A stretch of DNA of 12,166 nt from an uncultured Halieaceae bacterium. Lineage in GTDB: Bacteria > Pseudomonadota > Gammaproteobacteria > Pseudomonadales > Halieaceae. The DNA lies in assembly GCA_938045215.1 (NCBI GenBank), contig CALINF010000013.1:1-12166 (forward strand), read 5' to 3'. Shown piece after piece: positions 7,048 to 12,166 of the stretch. How positions within the stretch are numbered: position 1 is the stretch's first letter; each line of letters starts with the position of its first letter. Below the pieces are notes generated by a model that had not been told where the DNA came from, did no database searches, and was given only the letters and a program-made list of their open reading frames with translations. The translations under genes were made by a program, and so were the position numbers.

Positions 7048-8367
7048 ATGACACACCACACTTTCAGTAAACTTTTGCAAGCAGCAAGCCTTGGCGGACT
7101 GCTGAGTCTTACGCCTTTGGCACTTGCAGTTGAGGAGAGAGGCGAATTGCCTCTGGACGAACTGCGCACATTTGCCGACGTCTACAACCAGATTCGCGTG
7201 GGCTATGTCGAGGAGATCGACGACAGCAAGCTACTTGAGTATGCCATTCAGGGAATGCTGATGGGGCTGGATCCACACTCGGTGTACCTCACCAAGGATG
7301 CATTCCAGGACCTGCAGGACACAACATCGGGTGAGTTCTCGGGCCTTGGTCTGGAAGTCGGCATGGAAGATGGCTACGTGAAAATCATCGCCCCTATCGA
7401 CGGCTCCCCAGCCGAGAAAGCCGGGCTGCAGACAGGCGATATCATTCTCAAGCTGGGTAAGGTCCCGATCAAGGGTATGAGCCTGAACCAGGCAATCGAA
7501 AAAATGCGTGGCCCCAAAGGCAGTGAAATCGAGCTGACCATCGGGCGATCGGGCGAAAGTCGGCCATTTCAGGTAACTCTGGTGCGAGATACGATTCAGG
7601 TGGCCAGCGTTCGCAACCGCTGGCTGGAGCCGGGCTATGGTTATATCCGCATCGCACAGTTTCAGGGTCGCACCGGTGACGATGTTGCCAAGGCACTAAA
7701 GAAGCTTGCCGATGAGCAGGAAATCAAGGGTCTGGTTCTCGATTTACGCAACAACCCGGGCGGAGTGCTAAGGGCCAGTGTTGATGTTGCCGGCTTGTTT
7801 ATGAACGGAGGCACCGTGGTATACACCGAGGGGCGCCTCGCCAACTCCGACATCAACTACGAAGCGACTGCCACTGACTCCACAAATGGCACGCCCCTGG
7901 TGGTGCTTATTAATGGTGGCTCTGCCAGCGCTTCCGAAATTGTTGCCGGCGCACTTCAGGATCAGTCGCGCGCTGTCATCATGGGCACCAACAGCTTCGG
8001 CAAAGGTTCGGTGCAAACGGTACTACCCATATCCGAATCGCGTGCAGTCAAACTTACCACTGCCCTGTATTTTACGCCCAACGGGCGCTCTATCCAGGCA
8101 GAGGGCATCGAACCGGATGTGCAGGTTGAGCGCGCCAAAGTAACGACTATCGACTCTTCACGTCGAATCGCAGAGCGTGACCTGGACGGCAGGCTGGACA
8201 ATGGAGGCGGCAATACGCCGGTGAACAAGAACCCATCCCGTGAGTTGCTCTCGACCGACAATCAGCTATACGAGGCACTGACACTGCTTAAAGGTATTAA
8301 CATACTGGGACGCCGAGATCAGAACGTCACTCGTAAAGACGCCACGCTCGCTGCTGGAGACTCCTGA
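7048..8367 (+). CDS. ctpA: Carboxyl-terminal processing protease CtpA (S41 family, PDZ)
   Basis: 439 aa from this start. A signal peptide spans about 1-27 (LLQAASLGGLLSLTPLALA). A PDZ domain (about 90-180) carries the substrate-groove segment FSGLGLEV and the core AEKAGLQTGDIILK. The S41 catalytic core has nucleophile S294 in GGSASASE, general base K319 in FGKGSVQ and Q323, with the usual 25-residue Ser-Lys spacing. The C-terminal tail (from about 370) is polar and Gly/Asn-rich. By family knowledge these periplasmic proteases cut from the C-terminus; in Pseudomonas CtpA, with its adaptor LbcA, degrades cell-wall hydrolases. I chose the ATG at 7048 because AGGCGG precedes it; the ATG at 7033 would add five residues and has a weaker upstream site. 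It follows envC, so two regulators of murein hydrolysis are adjacent. Confidence 0.93.
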   Translation: MTHHTFSKLLQAASLGGLLSLTPLALAVEERGELPLDELRTFADVYNQIRVGYVEEIDDSKLLEYAIQGMLMGLDPHSVYLTKDAFQDLQDTTSGEFSGLGLEVGMEDGYVKIIAPIDGSPAEKAGLQTGDIILKLGKVPIKGMSLNQAIEKMRGPKGSEIELTIGRSGESRPFQVTLVRDTIQVASVRNRWLEPGYGYIRIAQFQGRTGDDVAKALKKLADEQEIKGLVLDLRNNPGGVLRASVDVAGLFMNGGTVVYTEGRLANSDINYEATATDSTNGTPLVVLINGGSASASEIVAGALQDQSRAVIMGTNSFGKGSVQTVLPISESRAVKLTTALYFTPNGRSIQAEGIEPDVQVERAKVTTIDSSRRIAERDLDGRLDNGGGNTPVNKNPSRELLSTDNQLYEALTLLKGINILGRRDQNVTRKDATLAAGDS

Positions 8368-8416
8368 GCTTGCAACGGTTAAAGGGGCAGGAGCGCTCGG
8401 TTAAGACAGACAGTGA

Positions 8417-8432
8417 CAGGCTCTAAAGCCTG
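8417..8432. terminator. Possible hairpin between convergent ctpA and hisF
   Basis: CAGGCT and AGCCTG form a 6-bp stem with tetraloop CTAA; the loop contains the hisF stop codon (TAG on the minus strand). It lies 50 nt after ctpA and at the very end of the his operon. There is no T-run on either side, so it would be a weak or factor-dependent terminator, or an RNA 3'-end stabiliser. Confidence 0.3.
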
Positions 8433-9196
8433 ACTTCGATGCCTCGCTGCGCCATGTAGGCCTTGGCCTGTGGCACAGTAAATTCACCAAAGTGGAAAAT
8501 GCTGGCAGCAAGTACGGCATCGGCGCCGCCCAGCACAATACCATCGACTAGATGGTCCAGTGTGCCGACACCGCCTGAGGCGATGACGGGAATATCTACC
8601 GCATCAGTGATCGCACGAGTCACACCCAGTTCGAATCCATTTTTAGTGCCGTCGCGATCCATACTGGTCAGCAGGATTTCGCCCGCGCCGAACTCAGCCA
8701 TCTTGCTTGCCCACGCCACCGCATCGATGCCAGTGGGTTTGCGTCCCCCGTGGGTAAAAATCTCCCAGCGCGGCCGACCATCCACATCCTCAACCCGCTT
8801 GGCGTCTATCGCCACGACAATACACTGTGAACCGAATCTATCGGCCGCATCACGCACCAGGTCCGGATTATGGATTGCTGCGGTGTTAATACTGACCTTG
8901 TCGGCTCCCGCATTGAGCATGGTGCGAATATCGCTGACCTCGCGAATACCACCTCCCACCGTCAGTGGAATAAACACCTGCTCGGCAATTTTCTCCACCG
9001 TATGTACGGTGGTGTCACGGCCCTCATGGCTGGCAGTGATATCAAGAAAAGTGATCTCGTCTGCGCCTTGCTCGTTGTAGCGCCTGGCGATCTCGACCGG
9101 GTCACCCGCGTCGCGTATCTCGACAAAGTTCACGCCTTTAACCACGCGCCCGTTCTCAACGTCGAGACAGGGAATAATCCGTTTGGCTAAACCCAC
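8423..9196 (-). CDS. hisF: Imidazole glycerol phosphate synthase subunit HisF (cyclase)
   Basis: 257 aa, matching the family (E. coli 258). It is a (beta/alpha)8 barrel starting GLAKRIIPCLDV. Catalytic aspartates are D12 (CLDV) and D131 (VAIDAK); phosphate-binding glycine loops include TVGGGI near 79-84 and ASGGVG. HisF uses ammonia channelled from HisH to turn PRFAR into imidazole glycerol phosphate and AICAR, which links histidine and purine synthesis. I chose the GTG at 9196 because the family begins MxLAKRI; it starts 1 nt after the hisA stop, and GAGG lies 9 nt upstream. An ATG at 9211 would add five residues inside hisA without a ribosome-binding site. It is the last gene of hisB-hisH-hisA-hisF and converges on ctpA with a 55-nt gap. 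Confidence 0.96.
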   Translation of the reverse strand: MGLAKRIIPCLDVENGRVVKGVNFVEIRDAGDPVEIARRYNEQGADEITFLDITASHEGRDTTVHTVEKIAEQVFIPLTVGGGIREVSDIRTMLNAGADKVSINTAAIHNPDLVRDAADRFGSQCIVVAIDAKRVEDVDGRPRWEIFTHGGRKPTGIDAVAWASKMAEFGAGEILLTSMDRDGTKNGFELGVTRAITDAVDIPVIASGGVGTLDHLVDGIVLGGADAVLAASIFHFGEFTVPQAKAYMAQRGIEVRL

Positions 9197-9197
9197 C

Positions 9198-9932
9198 CTA
9201 GTCGGCCTCATCGCAGAGGCGTTGCGCCTCACTGACGTCCAGAGTGCCCTCGTAGATAGCTCGACCGGTGATGGCGCCTACAATGCCACTCGCAGCAACT
9301 GCATTTAGCGCACGGATATCATCGAGATTGGTGATGCCACCCGAGGCAATAACAGGAATAGACGACGCGTCGGCCATTGCAACGGTTGCCTCTACATTCA
9401 CACCCTGCATCATTCCGTCGCGAGCGATATCGGTATACACGATGGCCGACACACCATCGGCATCGAAGCGGCGCGCGAGATCGGCAGCCTGTACCTGCGA
9501 TACTTCGGCCCAGCCATCGGTAGCCACAAAGCCGTCTCTGGCATCGAGTCCAACAATAATCTTGCCCGGAAACGCAGCACAGGCCTGCGCGACAAACTCG
9601 GGCTCTTTGACGGCTTTGGTGCCAATAATGACGTAGCTCACACCCGCGCGAACATAGTGCTCGATGGTTTCCAGGTCGCGAATGCCCCCGCCTATCTGCA
9701 CAGGGAGCTTGGGAAACGCTTTTGCGATAGCGGTCACAACGCCACCATTAACGGGCTCTCCAGCGAATGCGCCATTGAGATCTACCAGATGCAAGCGTCG
9801 GCAACCTGCTTCAACCCAGCGTGCGGCCATGGCAACCGGGTCATCGGAAAACACGGTAGAGTCATCCATCAGACCCTGACGCAAGCGCACGCATTGTCCG
9901 TCTTTGAGATCGATAGCAGGAATTATCAGCAT
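9198..9932 (-). CDS. hisA: Phosphoribosylformimino-5-aminoimidazole carboxamide ribotide isomerase HisA
   Basis: 244 aa, the usual length (E. coli 245). It is a (beta/alpha)8 barrel related to HisF, with catalytic D8 in IPAIDLKDG and D130 in VGLDARDG, and phosphate loops QIGGGIR near 79-85 and ASGGI. It performs the Amadori rearrangement of ProFAR to PRFAR, the substrate of HisH-HisF encoded on either side. The ATG at 9932 overlaps the end of hisH by 7 nt (ATGCTGA), with GGA about 7 nt upstream, indicating tight translational coupling. Tandem hisA-hisF is the known half-barrel-duplication pair. No bifunctional PriA-type features can be judged from sequence alone. Confidence 0.96.
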   Translation of the reverse strand: MLIIPAIDLKDGQCVRLRQGLMDDSTVFSDDPVAMAARWVEAGCRRLHLVDLNGAFAGEPVNGGVVTAIAKAFPKLPVQIGGGIRDLETIEHYVRAGVSYVIIGTKAVKEPEFVAQACAAFPGKIIVGLDARDGFVATDGWAEVSQVQAADLARRFDADGVSAIVYTDIARDGMMQGVNVEATVAMADASSIPVIASGGITNLDDIRALNAVAASGIVGAITGRAIYEGTLDVSEAQRLCDEAD

Positions 9933-10576
9933 TGTCCGTTCCAGTGGAGAAAATTACGCAAAAGTTGCAGGCCGGCGGTATCACTCTTCTCGGGGTGAAA
10001 CTGCACCGCGAACAGGTTGTCACGTGCCAGAGCAGCATCGACCTCGACGCCATAGTGAGCACTGCCGGCGACCAGCTCCCTATCCTGCGCCACCACATGA
10101 TAGCTGTGCACAAAGTAAAACCGGCTTCCGTCTTCAATGCCCTGCCACAGAGGATGCGTGCGGGTCTGGCTCACCCGGTTCCAGCCCATATGCGGCACCT
10201 TGAGGCGCTCACCCGACTGCTCATGCAAACCTTTGCCAAAAAACCTGACTTCACCGTCGAGAATATCCAGACAATCCACGCCGCCATTTTCCTGCGAACG
10301 CGTCATCAGTGCCTGCATGCCGACGCAGATAGCCAGCACCGGCTTATGTTGCTCAACCAGTGCTGTGGTTAGTAATTCATCGCAATGTAGCCGCCGAATC
10401 TCCGCCATACAGTCGCGTATGGCGCCCACACCCGGAAACACAACTCTATCGGCACTGCGCAGCAGCTCGGCATCGTGAGTTACGATAACGTCGTCAGCAC
10501 CCACGTGTTCAAGCGCACTGGCCACGGAATGCAGATTGCCCATGCCGTAGTCAATAACGGCAACGGTGCCAGTCAT
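9926..10576 (-). CDS. hisH: Imidazole glycerol phosphate synthase subunit HisH (glutaminase)
   Basis: 216 aa, a class I glutamine amidotransferase. The triad is nucleophile C84 in AICVGMQAL, H194 and E196 in FHPEKS; the oxyanion loop is PGVGAI at 48-53, and the N-terminal IDYGMGNLHSV is typical. It hydrolyses glutamine and passes ammonia through the HisF barrel. The ATG at 10576 is preceded by AGGA at good spacing. It starts 30 nt after hisB and overlaps hisA by 7 nt. The paralogous HisH2 of some Pseudomonas O-antigen clusters is excluded by the his operon context. Confidence 0.96.
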   Translation of the reverse strand: MTGTVAVIDYGMGNLHSVASALEHVGADDVIVTHDAELLRSADRVVFPGVGAIRDCMAEIRRLHCDELLTTALVEQHKPVLAICVGMQALMTRSQENGGVDCLDILDGEVRFFGKGLHEQSGERLKVPHMGWNRVSQTRTHPLWQGIEDGSRFYFVHSYHVVAQDRELVAGSAHYGVEVDAALARDNLFAVQFHPEKSDTAGLQLLRNFLHWNGQC

Positions 10577-10606
10577 ATCAATTCCTGAAATTATTCAGCA
10601 GCGGGC

Positions 10607-11200
10607 TTATAGCACGCCCTTGGTTGAAGGTGTGATACCTGCCATTGCTGCATCTGCAGTCAACGCCATCCTTACCGCGCGGCCGAATGCCTTGAACACT
10701 GTTTCGGCCTGGTGATGTGTATTCTCCCCGCGCAGGTTATCGACATGCAGGGTAACGCCTGCATGATTCACAAAGCCCTGGAAAAACTCGTAGAACAGAT
10801 CGACATCAAACCCACCTACCTGCCCTCGGGTGAACGGCACGTGAAATTCGAGCCCCGGGCGCCCTGAAAAATCGATCACTACACGCGACAGCGCTTCATC
10901 GAGCGGCACGTAGGCATGTCCGTAACGGAGTATGCCTTTCTTATCACCCACTGCCTGGCTAAAAGCCTGTCCAAGCGTAATACCGATATCTTCCACCGTA
11001 TGGTGATCATCGATATGCAGATCGCCCTTGGCATTGATGTCCAGATCGATCATCCCGTGGCGCGCGATTTGATCGAGCATATGCTCCAGGAATGGTACCC
11101 CGGTATCGAACTTCGCTTTGCCGCTGCCATCCAGGTTCACAGAGACCGTGATCCGGGTTTCCAGCGTATTACGTGTGACTGTGGCGCGTCGCTCAGTCAT
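10607..11200 (-). CDS. hisB: Imidazoleglycerol-phosphate dehydratase HisB (monofunctional)
   Basis: 197 aa, the length of the stand-alone dehydratase; the N-terminal histidinol-phosphatase domain of the E. coli bifunctional HisB (355 aa) is absent, so that step needs another enzyme. Duplicated metal-binding motifs are HHTVED at 66-71 (H66, H67, E70) and HHQAE at 162-166, which bind two Mn ions. It converts imidazole glycerol phosphate to imidazole acetol phosphate, the step after HisH-HisF. The ATG at 11200 has a strong ribosome-binding site (AGGAGA, 5 nt upstream). It is the first gene of the four-gene minus-strand operon, divergent from mutY. hisG, hisD, hisC, hisI and hisE are not in the window, as in the split his loci of Pseudomonas. 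Confidence 0.97.
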   Translation of the reverse strand: MTERRATVTRNTLETRITVSVNLDGSGKAKFDTGVPFLEHMLDQIARHGMIDLDINAKGDLHIDDHHTVEDIGITLGQAFSQAVGDKKGILRYGHAYVPLDEALSRVVIDFSGRPGLEFHVPFTRGQVGGFDVDLFYEFFQGFVNHAGVTLHVDNLRGENTHHQAETVFKAFGRAVRMALTADAAMAGITPSTKGVL

Positions 11201-11259
11201 ACTGCTCTCCTGTTAGCTAGCGGGCATCGCAAGCCAATTGGCCAAAGAAGGAGGGACAT
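11197..11259 (-). CDS. Possible 20-codon leader ORF overlapping the hisB start
   Basis: An ATG at 11259 is preceded by GGAGGG (spacing about 3-4 nt) and opens 20 codons ending in a TGA that overlaps the hisB ATG (ATGA). The peptide would begin MSLLLWPIGLRC and contains no histidine, so it is not a classical his attenuator peptide. Its ribosome-binding site lies in one arm of the hairpin at 11250-11268 and its start codon in the loop. Chance occurrence is quite possible; protein-level conservation is untested. Confidence 0.25.
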   Translation of the reverse strand: MSLLLWPIGLRCPLANRRAV

Positions 11260-11268
11260 CTACCCTCC
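11250..11268 (-). promoter_or_regulatory. GC-rich hairpin in the hisB 5' leader
   Basis: On the minus strand GGAGGG, a 7-nt loop TAGATGT and CCCTCC form an all-GC 6-bp stem, followed by TTCTTT. If the -10 at 11282-11287 is right, it starts only about 7 nt from the transcript's 5' end. The downstream arm (CTCCT) is also complementary to the AGGAG of the hisB ribosome-binding site, so two exclusive pairings can be drawn. The pairing is visible; a regulatory role is inference. Confidence 0.4.
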
Positions 11269-11281
11269 GAAAAAGCTCGCC

Positions 11282-11287
11282 AGTATA
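11282..11287 (-). promoter_or_regulatory. Probable -10 element of the his operon
   Basis: TATACT on the minus strand (5 of 6 to consensus). At 17-nt spacing the -35 region reads GTGAAT (weak); a better TTGAAA lies too close (12 nt). The predicted start near 11275 gives a leader of about 75 nt. I could not identify a convincing mutY promoter in the same 177-bp gap. Confidence 0.45.
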
Positions 11288-11377
11288 AAAGAAAGCGGTT
11301 TTCAATTCACTGCCGTATTACTACACACTATTTTGAGTGATCCAGCAGCACGTCTGTGCGTTTGAGCCCTCCATACC

Positions 11378-12166
11378 ATGACACATACATCCAATTTCGC
11401 GAACCGCATATTGACTTGGTACGACACCCACGGTCGCAAGGATCTGCCCTGGCAGAAAGCTATTTCGCCCTACCGGGTGTGGGTCTCGGAGATCATGCTG
11501 CAACAGACACAGGTCTCAACGGTCATACCCTACTTTGAGCGCTTTATACAGCGCTTCCCGGACGTGCAGGCACTGGCCGTCGCCACTCAGGACGATGTTC
11601 TACATCACTGGACCGGACTGGGCTACTACGCTCGCGCACGCAATCTGCACAAAGCCGCAGATATTGTGGCCTCGCAACTGGGCGGCAAGTTTCCCCTCTC
11701 CATCGAGGGTTTGTGTGAGCTACCGGGCATAGGACGCTCTACAGCCGGCGCGATCCGCAGTATTGCCGGCGGCCAGCGCGCGGCGATTCTTGATGGCAAT
11801 GTGAAACGCGTTCTGGCTCGCCACGCCGCGGTGGAGGGCTGGCCGGGGAAAGGCCGGGTTCATGACGCACTTTGGGACATCGCAGAGGAGCGCACGCCCG
11901 ATCTTCGTTTTGCGGATTACACCCAGGCCATTATGGATCTTGGCGCAACGCTATGCACCCGCTCGAAACCACGCTGTGGCGAATGCCCGGTGGCAATAGA
12001 CTGCGTTGCAAACCAAACCGGGAGCCAATCCAAATACCCCGGCAAGAAGCCGCGCAAGGCACTACCAGTCAAAGCAACACGCTTCCTGCTGGTAATGCCC
12101 GGCGAGAACGAGATTCTGCTAGAGAAGCGCCCCGATCAGGGCATCTGGGGTGGCCTCTGGTGCTTC
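11378..12166 (+). CDS. mutY: Adenine DNA glycosylase MutY, 5' part
   Basis: Partial: 263 codons run open to the window end (E. coli MutY is 350 aa). The helix-hairpin-helix glycosylase domain has E38 in SEIMLQQTQ, the LPGIGRSTAGAI hairpin at 115-126 and catalytic D139 in ILDGNVKR. The 4Fe-4S ligands are C193, C200, C203 and C209 with C-x6-C-x2-C-x5-C spacing. The C-terminal NUDIX-like 8-oxoG recognition domain begins near 230 and is cut off at WGGLWCF. MutY removes adenine mispaired with 8-oxoguanine, preventing G-to-T transversions. The ATG at 11378 matches the family N-terminus; no strong Shine-Dalgarno is present. It is divergent from hisB. Confidence 0.97.
   Translation, partial: MTHTSNFANRILTWYDTHGRKDLPWQKAISPYRVWVSEIMLQQTQVSTVIPYFERFIQRFPDVQALAVATQDDVLHHWTGLGYYARARNLHKAADIVASQLGGKFPLSIEGLCELPGIGRSTAGAIRSIAGGQRAAILDGNVKRVLARHAAVEGWPGKGRVHDALWDIAEERTPDLRFADYTQAIMDLGATLCTRSKPRCGECPVAIDCVANQTGSQSKYPGKKPRKALPVKATRFLLVMPGENEILLEKRPDQGIWGGLWCF

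Noticed and set aside
8463..9080. 205-codon plus-strand open frame antisense to hisF
   Set aside because: Shadow of HisF with Ser/Pro/Ala bias and no recognisable motif.
11233..11245. Overlapping palindromes GCCAATTGGC and TTGGCCAA in the hisB leader
   Set aside because: Short palindromes of 8-10 bp are common by chance, and no paired copy or known operator match was seen.
11201..11275. Classical histidine attenuator (His-codon leader plus terminator) for the his operon
   Set aside because: No run of CAT/CAC codons in any leader frame, and the hairpin is followed only by TTCTTT, not a solid T-run.
1..12166. Mobile element, CRISPR, phage, toxin-antitoxin or defence system
   Set aside because: No transposase, integrase, direct-repeat array, tRNA attachment site or foreign-looking gene was seen; every gene is a recognisable core gene.

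Overview
The window reads as an ordinary, gene-dense stretch of core chromosome from a gammaproteobacterium. Gene content and order (ntrB-ntrC-trmL | secB-grxC-rhodanese | gpmI-envC-ctpA | hisB-hisH-hisA-hisF | mutY) match the arrangement I recall from Pseudomonas. Part of it (rhodanese-grxC-secB next to gpmI-envC) is also seen in Escherichia coli. Moderate-to-high GC and the protein sequences suit a marine, Pseudomonas-like lineage such as the Halieaceae/Cellvibrionales, but the genus cannot be fixed from sequence alone. I found no mobile element, tRNA, rRNA, CRISPR array, phage gene or defence gene.

Layout. (1) 1-2173, plus strand: the 3' part of ntrB, cut by the window edge, and complete ntrC, overlapping by 17 nt. 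They form the nitrogen two-component system. (2) 2207-2668, plus strand: trmL, a tRNA wobble-base 2'-O-methyltransferase. (3) 2796-4024, minus strand: a rhodanese-grxC-secB operon ending in an intrinsic terminator that faces trmL. It links thiol/sulfur chemistry with the export chaperone SecB. (4) 4238-8367, plus strand: gpmI (glycolysis), envC (amidase activator at the septum) and ctpA (periplasmic S41 protease). (5) 8423-11200, minus strand: hisB-hisH-hisA-hisF, four middle steps of histidine synthesis; the remaining his genes must lie elsewhere. (6) 11378-12166, plus strand: the first 263 codons of mutY, divergent from the his operon and cut by the window end.

The genes serve nitrogen sensing, glycolysis, cell-wall remodelling, protein export, histidine synthesis and DNA repair. 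The order is conserved, but no single pathway is evident. No gap between genes exceeds 300 bp; the largest are 4025-4237 and 11201-11377, both between divergent genes. I saw no credible undescribed system. The most unusual signal is the hisB leader: a GC-only hairpin that holds the ribosome-binding site and start codon of a 20-codon upstream ORF, whose stop overlaps the hisB start. Smaller curiosities are a 16-bp palindrome over the secB stop codon and a hairpin with the hisF stop codon in its loop.
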